Source: Myotis daubentonii
Taxonomy: Eukaryota > Chordata > Mammalia > Chiroptera > Vespertilionidae
NCBI RefSeq assembly: GCF_963259705.1
Contig: NC_081840.1
Location: 6,567,062 to 6,631,061, forward strand
Length of the DNA: 64,000 bases
Direction of reading: 5' to 3'
Shown here: one piece after another, positions 1-11,060 of the stretch
How the letters are laid out: each line of letters opens with the position of its first letter
How positions within the stretch are numbered: position 1 is the first letter of the stretch
The notes under the pieces: generated by a model
What the model saw: only the letters and a program-made list of their open reading frames with translations
What the model was told of the DNA's origin: nothing
The model's database searches: none
Position numbers and translations under genes: made by a program

Positions 1-632
1 AAAATAACCTCTGGCAACCATCCGTGTGTTCTCTGCATCTATAGGTCTCTTTGTTTCCTGTTGCTTGTTCATTTGTTTTGTTGTTGTTATTTTTTAGGTT
101 CCACGTGTCATTGAAATTATACGGCGTTTGTCTTTTTCTGCCTGGTTTATTTCATTTAGCGTGGTACCCTCTAGGTCAGCCGTGGGCAAACTATGGCCCG
201 CGGGCCGGATCCGGCCCATTTGAAATGAATAAAAAAAAAAAAAAAAAGACCGTACCCTTTTATGGAATGATGTTTACTTTGAATTTATATTAGTTCACAC
301 AAACGCTCCATCCATGCTTTTGTTCCGGCCCTCCGGTCCAGTTTAAGAACCCATTGTAGCCCTCCAGTCAAAAAGTGTGCCCACCCCTGGGCTAGGGCCA
401 TCCCTGTTGTTGCAAATGGTAAGATTTCATTCTTTGTATGGCTACTATTCCATTGTATATATGTGCCACATCTTTCTAATCCATTCCCCTAGAGATGGAC
501 ACGGAGGTCACTTCCATAGTTTGGCGATTGTAAGCAACGCTGCAATGAACTTGGGGTGTGTGTATCCCTTCAAATTAGTGTTTTCATTTTCTTTGGACCT
601 ATACCCAGAAGTGGGCTGCTGGGTTGTATGCT
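1..632 (-). mobile_element. LINE-1 (L1M-type) 3' UTR segment, inverted half of a 5'-inverted copy
   Basis: Read on the minus strand, this is the last part of an L1M element before its tail. Landmarks on the plus strand are the reversed phrases ttccattgtatatatg (about 449), ctgcaatgaacttgggg (about 540) and acccagaagtggg (about 603). A hAT element interrupts it at 177-389. It meets a plus-strand L1 tail at about 620-633, and the two halves are nearly adjacent in the L1 consensus as I recall it. That is the structure left by twin priming. The left end lies outside the window. No coding capacity is expected. Confidence 0.85.
177..389. mobile_element. Non-autonomous hAT DNA transposon (213 bp)
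   Basis: The terminal inverted repeats are CAGCCGTGGGCAAACT on the left and the complement of CAGGGGTGGGCACACT on the right. The flanking 8-mers ctctaggt and ggctaggg fit a decayed 8-bp target duplication, because removing the element restores the normal L1 sequence around 'ccctctagg...ccatcc'. An A-run lies at about 231-247. There is no transposase reading frame. Confidence 0.85.
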
Positions 633-836
633 GCCAGTTATAGAAATAGCCATGAGGGTGTAGAGTACGGCACAGGGAATATAGACAATAGCATTGTAGT
701 AACCATGTATTGGCATCAGATGGATGTTAGATTTATTGGGGTGACCACTTCATAAGATATATAAATGTTTAATCACTACATCGAAAATCTGAAACGAATG
801 TAATATTGTCAACTATAATTAAAAAACCAAACTTTT
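633..836 (+). mobile_element. LINE-1 3' end, forward half of the 5'-inverted copy
   Basis: The landmarks gcacagggaatatag (about 671), ttattggggtgaccac (about 734) and gtcaactataattaaaa (about 808) are the end of the L1M 3' UTR in plus orientation, finishing in an A-rich tail. It continues the consensus shortly after the point where the inverted segment at 1-632 stops. Confidence 0.8.
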
Positions 837-837
837 A

Positions 838-1045
838 AAATATATTGTTATTTCAGAGAGGAAGGGAGAGGGAGAGAGAGAGGTAGAAACATCAACGATG
901 AGAGAGAATCATGGATCAGCTGCCTCCTGCACGCCCCACACTGAGGATCAAGCCCACAACCCGGGCCTGTGCCCTGACTGGAAATCGAACTGTGACCTCC
1001 TGCTTCATAGATTGATGCTCAAACACTGAGCCATGCTGGCTGGGC
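838..1045 (-). mobile_element. Ves-type tRNA-derived SINE
   Basis: On the minus strand it begins GCCCAGCCAGCATGGCTCAG and has the tRNA-like box B region (complement of ggaaatcgaactgtgacctc). It ends in the CT-rich tail seen here as gagagggagagagagag. Imperfect A-rich flanks (aaaccaaactttt and aaacgaatttt) may be a decayed target duplication. It has inserted next to the L1 tail. Confidence 0.9.
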
Positions 1046-2500
1046 AAGAAACGAATTTTAAAAAAAGAGAACTAACATCCCCTTCCTTTTTATTCCTTCC
1101 TTCCAGTTCCTTCCTGTCTCTTCCACCCACCCACCCTCTCAGTCACTCCCTTACCCAGCAGCCACTTGCAGGAGAAGCTGTCCGAGCCGCTCGTCCCACC
1201 TGGAAGGAACCTTGAAGAGGGAGGACCACAGCCAGCCAGGGCCTCAGGGGGCTGTCGAGGGGGAGGGGGCAGGGCCTGTCTGCAGGGAAGGCTCCCCAGG
1301 TCTGGTGGGGATGACCCGGAAGTGGGTGGTGACGTAACCTTACTACAGACCTCACCTGTCATGGGGGTCCCCCACCACATGCAGCGGTCGGCTCCTCCAG
1401 GTGCCCCTCCTCCCTACCTGTCAGGTCCTAGGCCCCCATACCCCCTGCAGCCCTGGCTCTGGGCATGGCTGGTCCGACCAGCCCAATCCCACAGTGCCTC
1501 GGAGAAGCACCAGGAATGTGGGCTTGGAGAGAACCCGGGGAGCAGAGGCCTGGCAGCGCGGCCGGTGGCACAGCCTTTCCCCAGGCCCCAGGGTGCCCCG
1601 CACCCCTTAGCCCAGTGCCCCAGGCAGCACAGGCGAGTACATGGTGACATGATGGCCATCAGCCACAAAGGGCTGTGGGTCGTGCCCAGCTGGACTCAGA
1701 GACAGGGGGCAGGGTGGCACCTCCACCCCCACCACAGTCTTGAAAACCCAGCCGCCTTTGTCAGGTCCCGGGCCTGGGACACGTGGTGGCCTGGGACCCT
1801 GCTCCCCACCCAGGGCCAGTGTGGAGAGCCCTGTGTAGAGCTCACGTGCAGGGCCAGGCCCAGGTCCAGCCCCGGAGGCCGGAGCCGCCACTGAATGGCT
1901 GTTCAGGACGTTCTTTGCTGGCTGTGGGGGCACCGAGCACAGACACACAGATGCAATCTGAGGGGCGAGGGGCGGAGAGCATCTGCAGCCTGACACCCAC
2001 CCATGGCCCCGGGTGCAGCTCTGTTTGGGGATGAGGTGGTCTTCCCATCGCGGGGCCCCAGGACCAGGCGGGCCTGTAGAGCCAGGGCGGGGGCTTTGGT
2101 CCTAGCCGGTGGGGGCGCCGGGTGAGGGCAGGAAGAGGCCAGCAGGGAGAGGGCATGGCTGGCTCTGCTCGCCTGCCCCTGCCCTGGGCCCCATCCCTCT
2201 TCACGTGGTGGTGGTGGTGGTGAGGTTACTCCATTTTGGGGGGTCCAAGGGGAGTGCCTTCCCGAGGGACAGGAGTGAGGGAGCAGAACGTGTCTGGTGG
2301 CCCAGAAAGACATCAATACCTGTGAGTGAAGCTCGCATCCTACAGGTGGACTTGCTGTGTGCGAGGGTCTGCCAATTTCACACCATTCGGCCAGAGCCCC
2401 TCCCCGAGGTGCTCCCGGTGCCCACCCCCACACCCTTGTTAGCTCGGAGGGAGGGCTGTTGTTATGGCCCAATGCCCTCCAACGTCTCGTTTCTCTCGTT
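1046..2500. other. GC-rich unique sequence, no gene seen
   Basis: GC-rich sequence with no recognisable repeat and no coding domain. The open frames at 1166-1894 (+) and 1903-2472 (-) overlap frames on the opposite strand and have proline/glycine/arginine-rich low-complexity translations, as expected by chance at this GC content. A short (GGT)n run lies at about 2205-2222. Confidence 0.6.
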
Positions 2501-2504
2501 TCAT

Positions 2505-2760
2505 TTCATAACATGAATTTCCCTGGTCGAGGAGCTCTGACGCTCGCTGCGGGTTTTACTCCTCTTCTGTGGGTGCCGGTTCAGAGCCGCGGTCCGTGTT
2601 TGTATGAGCACGACGTCTAATTAATTTGCTTGCTGCTTATTAGGAATATTGCTCCTTTGTCTAGCCAGTGGCGGTAAATGCCTCTCGGCCTGCCGTTTAC
2701 TGTTGATTTTCATCTGGCGAGAGGCCTCCCCCAGGTCCCTTTGCTTTTCCTTTATGGCGC
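2505..2760. other. Candidate conserved non-coding block
   Basis: A change of composition inside GC-rich DNA. The block around 2615-2720 is AT-richer and holds the homeodomain-like core ctaattaatttg (about 2618) and ttattagg (about 2638). No interspersed repeat is recognised. The call rests on composition and motifs only. Confidence 0.3.
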
Positions 2761-3534
2761 CTGGGGTTCCAGTCTTTTCTGGGCAGGCTTCCCTCTCCCG
2801 CATTTCCCTCTTTTCTGAGGCTCCAGTGACCTGTGATCTGTTAGGTCTTCAGTCCCGGCAGGACATTTGCTTGGTGTGAAGTAAGGGGCTGACACCCGCT
2901 GGGTGACCCTGCTCCCTCGCCCCTCTCCCACTGCCGGGAGCGCCGGGTCCAGGGCGGCGGGGCCCTGTGCCGGGAGAAGAGCCTGATGCGCCAGAGGAAG
3001 GTGGGGTCCTGGCAGTTTTCAGCCACTGAGGCCTGGGTGAGGTGCTCCCTGGAAACCCCGCACCTCAGCCCCACCGCTCAGGTCTGCGCCCCAGCTGAGC
3101 CGTGGTGGCACCCCGTCTCTGTGCCACGCGCAGTCTTAAAGCTCTCTGCAGCTTCAGAGCAGTTTCGAGTGTGCCCCTCCTCACGGGGTCACCTTGCGCT
3201 CTGGGGTGCAAGCTCAGAGTCCCGTGCCCCCTTCTCCCCACCCTGGCAGACCCTCATCCTATACAAGGTTGGAAGAAAAGGGGTCGCCTGCTCAGTTGTG
3301 GGGGCTTCTGGAGTCCCTGGCATCTGGAGAGGCCCTGGGCTGTGAGAACCCACCCGGCCTCTTCCTGAGGGTGGGAGGAGCTCTTTGACTTTCCTCCTGT
3401 CCTCGTGCCACATGCAGGCAGGACGGGAGGCTCATCGTCCTGCTGGGCATCTGCAGCCGCTTCTGTGGGCTGCGTTCTGGGCCAGCTCTTTGCCTTTCTG
3501 TGACCAGTGCACACAGCAGCCTGCCAGGCAGACT
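2761..3534. other. Unique GC-rich sequence, nothing recognised
   Basis: No repeat family, exon or regulatory motif stands out. Overlapping open frames on both strands are short and without domain character. Confidence 0.55.
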
Positions 3535-3700
3535 CCATGATTCCTCCTTTAGAGGAGAGGACAGAGGCTCAGAGAGGTTAAGTAACCTCTACAGAGACAC
3601 ACAGCGTGCAGGGAAACGGAAGTCACAGAAGGAGGCGTCGCAGTGGCTGAGCCGGAGGACGGCAGCAAATCACTGCAGTGTCGGCACATAGTAGGCAGTC
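3535..3700 (+). mobile_element. MIR SINE fragment
   Basis: The diagnostic MIR core is present as ggctcagagaggttaagtaa (3568-3587), followed by an acacacag stretch. This is an old mammal-wide SINE; the 3' half is degraded. Confidence 0.75.
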
Positions 3701-4084
3701 GGACAACTGACCTGCCTCCTCTCTCCCTCCTCCCCTTCTCTATGCCCCTTCCTCGCTTTCCCAGCTGACTTCCTCGCCACCTGAAATCCATGAGGACCAA
3801 GCAGGTGAACACCAGCCTTGAGACAGGAACTCAGCAACCGAGTGGCAAGCACCATTCATTTGAGAACTCACTCCATAAACTTCCCCGCATGTGGAGGACT
3901 CAGCCAGGCACCCCTATAGTCCGCAGCTCTCTGTCTACCTGGAAGTGCACACCATCCTAGGGCAGCTCTCAGGAGGTGGACATTGGAGGTGGTCCCCGAG
4001 AGGAGCCTCGAGTCTGCTTGTCAAGGATCTGAGCCGCTGGTGATGCTCCGGCAAGGGCGGGGGTTGGGGGGGATGTTCGGTCCC
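3701..4084. other. Unique sequence, nothing recognised
   Basis: No repeat or gene signal. Moderately GC-rich with pyrimidine-rich runs around 3715-3760. Confidence 0.5.
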
Positions 4085-4425
4085 CAGTGTGCAGAGAACA
4101 GCATGTAACATTTTCAAAGCTTGTTGAACAGAACACAGAAGGTGCACAAGATGATGTATGGTTTCATGTATAAAATGCAATAACCAGTAAAAGAAAAAAA
4201 GTGTAGAAATGAGGATAGTGGCCACCCCAGGGGCCGGGGGCTGCTGACCTGCGGGAGGTGTGCCGGAAGGTTTCCGGGCGCTGGCGAGATTGTGTTTCTT
4301 TATCGGGAGGAGGCTGGCGAAGGTGCGCCTCTGACTTTCGGGAAATCTAATATTGTCCCTGTGATCTGTGGACTTCCCTGCCTGTGTATTATACTCCAAT
4401 AAAAAGTTGAAATTTGTTGAAACCC
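4085..4425 (+). mobile_element. Probable L1M 3' terminal fragment
   Basis: Ends with tgtgtattatactccaataa (4383-4402) followed by aaaag. This matches the common terminal motif of old L1 3' UTRs (ttatacttcaataaaa-like). The upstream part is GC-enriched and diverged, so the left boundary is approximate. Confidence 0.55.
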
Positions 4426-4680
4426 GAGCTCAGGGGATGGGAGCGTTTGAACATTATTCCGCTGGTGGCGGACCGACCCAGGAGGCCCCTGAGCGATGGC
4501 AGTTCGTGACCGGGGCTGTGTTTCGGATGATGGATCTGGCGGGGCGCGCGCGATGGATTAGCGGGCAGGGCCGGGGACGGCTGGCGATTGCTCAGCGCCT
4601 GTCGCCAGTGCAGGTGAGAGCAATTCACAGCCCCTCCGGGGAGGAGGCGCCGTGCGCGGGCTGTCGGAGGCCTCATTAAC
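4426..4680. promoter_or_regulatory. CpG-rich block, candidate CpG island
   Basis: CpG dinucleotides are frequent here, including the run ggggcgcgcgcgatgg (about 4541), unlike the CpG-depleted flanks. No TATA box, start codon context or spliced exon can be assigned. It directly adjoins an AT-rich, TAAT-containing block, a pairing often seen at distal regulatory elements. Function is inferred only. Confidence 0.35.
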
Positions 4681-4960
4681 TACCGGAAAGAGAAATGAAC
4701 CAATTTCACAGCCCTGGTCGTGCCTTCTCCCAGGATGTGAGGTCAAAGGCAATGCGGGTGAAGGCCGGTAGCGATATGATTAATTCCCCTGGATAAAGCC
4801 TTAATCTAACACCTAACAGCAAATTCTTGTTTTTCCATTAAAAACAATTCCTCAGCCCCCACGTCGGCTGCCAGGGCCTTAATGAGATCCCTTTCCCACC
4901 CGGGGGCTCAATTGTACCTTCATTCCTCCGCCATGGGGTTCGGGAGATGGCTAGCTTGGC
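4681..4960. other. Candidate conserved non-coding block, TAAT-rich
   Basis: Contains atgattaattcccc (about 4775), gccttaatctaac (about 4798), ccattaaaaacaatt (about 4836) and gccttaatgag (about 4875). These are repeated homeodomain-type cores in otherwise non-repetitive DNA. No interspersed repeat is recognised. Confidence 0.35.
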
Positions 4961-6499
4961 GGTGGCCGGTGGGGCTGTTTGCACTGATGGGAGGTGCGGG
5001 GCTGGATGGGACATAGCGGCACCGAGTTCTTGCGACCTCGGCTGCACTGCAGGTTGGCCTAGCTCCTTGGAAGCACGCGTGGGGAGGCTGGCTGGGGCCA
5101 GGCCTGGGCACGGGGTGAGATGGGAAAGGCCCTCACTATGTCCCGAAGCTGAGTGACCCGGGCAAGGCTTGCCCCTTCCTTGCTCCGTCTCCTCCCAGGT
5201 CGGGTAAGACAGCTACCCCCTGGGAAGGCCGTCACCCTGGAATCAGGTCCCTGGCTGGGGAGGCTCAGCGTGACCCTGGGCAGGAACATGCTGGTATGCC
5301 TAACTCTGGGGGAGGGGTGGTGGGCGACCACTCCCGGCATTTGCCATCAGCCGGGGACGCTTCATGGTGTGGCACAGGAAGTGGTCTGTGGCCTTGCTCC
5401 TGCGATACGGCCGTGGAGGCACCTGTTCAACTTGGACCCCAACAGAGAGTGACTTGCCACCAAGGGAGGTGATGCGAACACCGCCTGCCTCCCAAGACCA
5501 GGTGAGCGGTCGTCCTGGCCTGCCCAGGATGTTCCTGCTGGCGGCTCCAGGGGCCCTGCATCCAGGACACCCCTCTCTCCCAGGCAACGGCGGAGGTGGT
5601 CGCCCTCCTTGCAGGCCTCAGTAAAAGCTTGGGGATGGAGAACAATGGCATCTCAGGCTGAGGACCTGGGGTGAACCCTCCCCGAGCAGCAGCTGGGACT
5701 GACCCCAAGCACAGCACCCTTCCCGCCCAGTCCTCAGAGAGGGGACTGGAAACTGCTGTCAGAATCCAGTCAAAGCCAGATTGTTGGACAGGAGAGAACT
5801 TTACCCTAAACTCTGCCTGTTGTTGGGGTGTTTGCTGTGGATCAGACGGACCTGTGCCCTTTCCAGGCCATGGGCTCCCTCAGCCCCATCGAATCCACGC
5901 CTCGTCTCCAGAGACCCGGGGTTAACACGATATCCTCCAGAGTTGCTGAGGAGGGGCTGGCTGCCCTCATGCCCCCCCCCCCCGCCCCCACCTCTGCAGC
6001 CAGCCTTCGGGAGCCAGGAGCACTCCTCCCCACTCCCGGGACCTTGGCTCAACCAAGCTTACTTCCCACCGGACCTGTGCCAGTCACAAGCTTGCCAGCT
6101 GAGGCCTCAGGGTCTGGCCCACCTCACAGGGCTCCCCGACTCCAGCTGCCTCGGTTTCCAACAAGGAGCAAGGCCCAGGGTCATTGGGCGGCCACCCAGC
6201 CAGGTCAGAGCATCGCGGATCTGAGAAATCCCTTTAGAGGGAGCGTTATGGTAGCTTTTGGCCCGGTCACAGTATCTGGGACTGGAAGTCTCACCTCCGT
6301 TAACGAGGTGTCACCGGAGGGGTGTCCAGCACAGGCCTGGATGCTGGACAGGCCGATACGACTCCCAAAAAGGTTGCCCAGCGGGCGGTGCGCATCCAAG
6401 TGGGACACCTCCCGGCCAACCCCCCGCTGCCCGGGAGGCGCCTGTGGGAATCGCATCCAGCGGAGACCTGGGCAATCAGGAGCCACGGGCTGAAAACCT
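4961..6499. other. GC-rich unique sequence, no gene seen
   Basis: No repeat family and no coding domain. The 221-codon frame at 5828-6493 (+) is proline/serine/arginine-rich and overlaps open frames on both strands. A C-run lies at about 5972-5985. Confidence 0.55.
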
Positions 6500-7060
6500 T
6501 TGTCACTGAGAAAATATGCAGATGCTTATTAGAACAACATTTTTTGGGCTCTTGTAAAATAAACATATTGGGTCGAATGTTGCTACAAGTACTACATTTA
6601 CAGAGAGGCAAGGAAGGTATGAAATTGTGGTTAGAGTTGGCGAAGATGAAAAATTACAGCGGGGTTAGCTTCTTGTGCTGTAAATTGGAAAATTCCGAGA
6701 TGTGTGGCACCGCTGTGGAGGCCCAAACTTCTAAATGAAATTTATTATTTCTGTAAAATCTGGAAACAACATCTTCAGGGATGACAAATGCAGAGAAAAC
6801 ATGATTTCCGGCTTGATATTTGGTCTCCTTGCAGACGGTTTTCATTAAAAAGGGCTTTATAAAAATGATAAAAATGTTACAGTTTGCTAAATTAAGTCTG
6901 AAACAGTGTTATGTAATAATCTGGTGCATTTTAATCTTTTTTTTTTTTTTTGAAAGCCTGACATATTGAAAAGAACCTCAGTCTTGGGCACCACCAAAAT
7001 AGAGGAAAGAAAAAAGAAACACTCCACTCATCTTGGGTTGTTTTGTACATTTCTTAGCTG
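6500..7060. other. AT-rich unique block, candidate conserved non-coding element
   Basis: A sharp switch from GC-rich to AT-rich DNA with no recognised transposon. Features include atatgcagatgcttattag (about 6513), aatgaaatttattatttctg (about 6735) and a T-run at about 6938-6952. The region carries stops in all frames and looks like a distal enhancer or other constrained block. Conservation was not tested. Confidence 0.4.
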
Positions 7061-7486
7061 AAGAATGTCCTCAGGAAGAGTTGCTGCCAAGTGAGTGAGC
7101 ATCGAAGACCCGGCACTTCAGACCTCCAAGAGCTGTCGTAGCCATGATGGGGCCAAAGGACAATGGGTTTTCATTGTTCTGTTTTCTCTTGGAAACCAAC
7201 ATGGAAGAGGATAACTGCTCTGTTTCCACCTCTTGGACCCATAATGCAACATACTCAAGAATTTGGGGGAGCCATGGAAGAGGCAGAAGGAACAAGCCCC
7301 AGTTTACAGCTCTTGTGGGAAGTCTTTTGAAAAAGAGCAATGGAAAGAGCCTTCCAAAGGACCCTCAGAAAGGGTCTGGGTTCTGGAGAAAGAAATTGAA
7401 TTTGAGAGGCAGCTTTGGGGAGTTGTAAGAGGACTGAGGTCAGACTACAGAAATCCATAGCTATGACACCATCAGGGCCAAGGATT
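7061..7486. other. Unique sequence, nothing recognised
   Basis: No repeat or gene signal. Short open frames only. Confidence 0.5.
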
Positions 7487-8055
7487 GGATGGATGACTGC
7501 ATGGATGGATGGGTGGATGGATGAATTGGATGGATGGATGGATGGATGGATGGATGGAGAGATGGATGGAGGGAAGGAGGGAGGGAGGAAGGGAGGACTG
7601 GATGGATGGAGAGATGGGTGGATGGATGGATGGATGGATGAATTGGATGGGTGGATAGATGGATGAATGGAAGGATGGAGAGGTGGATGGAGAGATGAAT
7701 TGGTGGAGAGATGAATAGGTAGATGGGTGGGTGGGTGGGTGGATGTATGTATGAATTGGTTGATTGAGTAGATGGATGGATGAATGAGTGAACTAGATTG
7801 TGGGATGGATTGGTGGGTGGGAGGATGAATTGGATGGATGGATGGATGGATGGATGGATGGATGGATAGATGGATGGATTGGATGGATAGATAGATAGAT
7901 GAATGGGTGGATGGATGAATGGGTGGCTGGGTGGATAGATGGATGTATGGGTGGGTGGATGTATAGATGGATGGATGGATGGGTAAATGGGTGGGTGGAC
8001 AAATAGATGGATGGATGGTGGATGGATGGATGGAGAGATAGATGAGTGGATCAAC
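7487..8055. repeat. (GATG)n / (CATC)n tetranucleotide array, about 570 bp
   Basis: A long imperfect ggat/gatg array with interruptions such as gaattggatgg, gggtgggtgggt (about 7725) and gatagatagatag (about 7890). On the minus strand it stays open for 290 codons (7255-8127) and gives a Ser-Ile-His-Pro repeat, which is a by-product of the tetranucleotide and not a gene. Confidence 0.97.
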
Positions 8056-10789
8056 AGATGTATGGCAGGAAGCAGACAGGACCCAGCTTTGGCAAATGTG
8101 GATGATTAGACTCTGTAATAGTGTCAACCAGAGATGTTGTGGAAGTACCTGGGACCCTAGTGGGTGTCATGGCAAAACCTGGAGTGGATGCTCTCATCTC
8201 TGGTCAGCCCCTCCCTGAAAACAACAAGGCCATCTTGTTGCTCCATTTGATTTTTTCTTTTTAAAAAAGAACTTATTAAAGATTACTTAACTGCAAAATG
8301 AAACCATACGCGAGCAACTAAATAGGATGTGACTCAGTCCCCGAAGCAGGGTGGCCTGTGGTGGGTAGCTTCTCCGGGGCTGTCCACCCTGGGGTGGGGT
8401 CAGAGCAGGGCGCCTAGAAAAAAACACTCCTTCCAAGGCTGACCTGCAGCCAGGACGATGCTCTCACCTCAGCTCAGCAAGATGCAGATTCTAACGCACG
8501 CAGGTTTAGACCTGCTAACTCCACCCCTCACCTGTACACCAGGCTGGCCGATTGCCCATGAGATGAGGTTCCCTCCCAGCTTTGGGTGCTGTCTTCCATC
8601 TTCCCCCAAGTGCCTAAGGAAACTTCCTGGAAGAGTTGGGCAAGGTGGGCCTGGAGGTCGAACCTTGGTCCAGGGTCCATGCTATATCCTGGACACAGTC
8701 ATAGATGCACAAGTCCCTTATGCCTCCATCTTGTTCCCATGGCGGCCCAAGGGACTCTGACACTGAAATCCTCGCTGAAAGCCAGAGATGATCTCTGCTT
8801 GCCTGTCCTCTAGCAGCCAGAGCAAAGCAGAAAACAGGCTTGATTCCCGGTGAACCCATGAGACCCTGTCCCGTCCAGAAGGACTCCTGGGATTGGGGCC
8901 AGGGTGGTGGAAGGTCCAATTCCCGCCCACGTGCTCACTCACCTGAGAGAAGTTAGCAGGAGGCCCCAGGGACCTGGAAAAGGGAACAGCCATTTTTGGC
9001 AAAGTCAGGGGAAGATGGTTTTTGGGCTGGGCCTTCAGGAGATGGGAGGTGCCACTCGCAGTTCTGAACTCACCTGGTGAACACACCTCGTGGGCCCTAT
9101 GTTCACTGGGGGAGGGGCGGGGGGGACTAGCCAGGCCTCTGGAACAGCTTCCTGGAGCCGCGGGCAGTGCTTACACAGGCCTTCCAGCTCACCCGCTCTT
9201 GGAGCTGCAGGAACCGTGGCAAAGAACACAATTTCCAGTAAACAACAGGGTGGTCTGGGCTTTTTCCCCAAGAAGAGGCTCCAGAGAGCCAGTCAGACAG
9301 AGCCACCTCAGGGGCCTGGACACAGCTTCACTGGAATGTCAGTTAGAAACGACTCGTGTTTGGGTTGTCATCTGTTACTACAAATCACTCGCTGCCTTCT
9401 GCCTCAAACACCCCTGTGTCTACATTTAACGAACTGTAGTGAAAAGTGGGATGCGTGTCTCCGCAAGCCCGGACCCATCCACCACGGAGGCTCCCAGGCG
9501 GGCATCGCCCTGAGGGTAGCTGAGGAGTGAGGCGCGAGAGGGTGTCCCCAACATCCAACAAGGCATGCTTGACCTGGGTCAGATGACCGCACCCCCTTTG
9601 CCACCAGGCTGCAGCCGACCCCGGCTTTACCCGCCTGTGCCGAGACTGTGGGAACCAAGTGGGCATGGACCAGGACCCGACAAGGGGGCCCATCCACCCA
9701 CGTTCCAGACGATTCTGTGAAAGAGGCTGGACGCTCAGCAAGACACTGGCCAGCTCAGGTTTTCCTGATGCCCAGACACACATTCAAAGTATGGGGGGCG
9801 GGGGTCTCCTTTGACACCACTGACCAGCCAGCCTTTTCTGTTCTTCCTGGGAGCCTGGTGGGCACCCCGGAGCAGCCCACCACAGGGACCTGCCCCTCCC
9901 CCAGGTCCCCTTTCAGAAGGAGCCCATCCCCTAGGAGACTGAGAGCTGGGTCCCTGTTCTATGGGCCAGACACACCGCTGATCACAGACGGGTCCCCACC
10001 TCGAGAGGGGCGTGGCTCCAGGACAGGGGTCTCACACTGGGGTCCCAGGGCTCTCTGCAACCCAAATGTGAATGTGCCCACCAACCCCCTCAGTGCCAGC
10101 GTGCTGGTGTGCACGTTCCTCTGGGAACAGGATCCAGTTTTTACCGTATTTCTAAAGGCCTCTGTGTGCCATGGAGGGGTCACACCAAAGAATGTTCTGG
10201 TCTCAAGAGAGGCTGTGGGGGCAGCGGGGAGGTGCGGGGTCAGAGCAGCCTGGATTCCCATCCCGGCCAGCTCCCATGATTGCCGGTGAGCCAGCTGGTC
10301 TGCCTGTCTGTTCCTACCTGTTCCACCGGCTACCTGGGCTGTCAGGACAGAGCCCAGGTGCCGTGTTGCCTCGATGTCTCGTGTCTACGTGGGAACATCA
10401 CAGCTCATGTTCCCGGCCTCACGCGGCCCACGTGCCAGGGAGAGCTGGGCGTGTGACTGGAACCTTCTTTGTGGGAATAACCATGTCCTTCTGGGGCCCC
10501 GTGGGGACTTCAGAATCTATGGAACTTCGGTGCCTCCATTTCTTGTGTAATCTCACAGCGGCCTCGTCAGGCTGGGCTCACTGGATACGAATATAAGAAC
10601 CAAGGGGTCATAGCCAGCCCGACAGGCAGAGGAGAGGGCACTGCCCGCCCTGCCCGCCCCAGCCCGCCTCTCACTGAAGTTCTGTCTACAGAGGGTGTGT
10701 GTGCCCCTGGAGCCCCACAGGCGGAAAGTCTGGGTTGTCTGAGCTCCGTTCCCCTGGCACTAACGGGCCTGCCTTTCCTTGATTCCACC
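8056..10789. other. Mostly unique GC-rich sequence, no gene seen
   Basis: No interspersed repeat is recognised with confidence. A short AT-rich island lies at about 8240-8330. Open frames up to 213 codons (9648-10289, +) have overlapping antisense frames and no domain. Confidence 0.5.
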
Positions 10790-11060
10790 CCCACTGCAGC
10801 CGAGGCCGCACGGGGCTGGCTGCGGGAGCGGCCCCAGAGGCTCGTTAGGAGGCCGGGCATAATGAGCGGCTGCAGCACCGGGCCACGCGGCCCGCGGGGC
10901 GCTGTTACATAAGCGAGCACCTCCTCCGCCCGCCGCATTACCGCTCCCACCACGCGCCCGCCCCCCGCACGGAGCTGTGACAGCCAGCGAGGCACCTGCC
11001 ACCGCACACCCCCGGTGCCCAGAGCAGGCGGGAGTGATCACATCCGCCTGATGAGGGTGA
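10790..11060. promoter_or_regulatory. Candidate CpG island
   Basis: I count about 27 CpGs between roughly 10795 and 10995, close to what base composition alone predicts and unusual in a CpG-depleted mammalian background. Examples are gccacgcggcccgcggggcg (10891-10910) and the ccgcccgccgcattaccg stretch (about 10927). No TATA box or initiator can be tied to a transcript. It could be an orphan CpG island or an enhancer. Confidence 0.45.

Noticed and set aside
7255..8127. 290-codon Ser/His/Pro repeat protein on the minus strand
   Set aside because: It is the translation of the GATG tetranucleotide array, with similar output in two frames.
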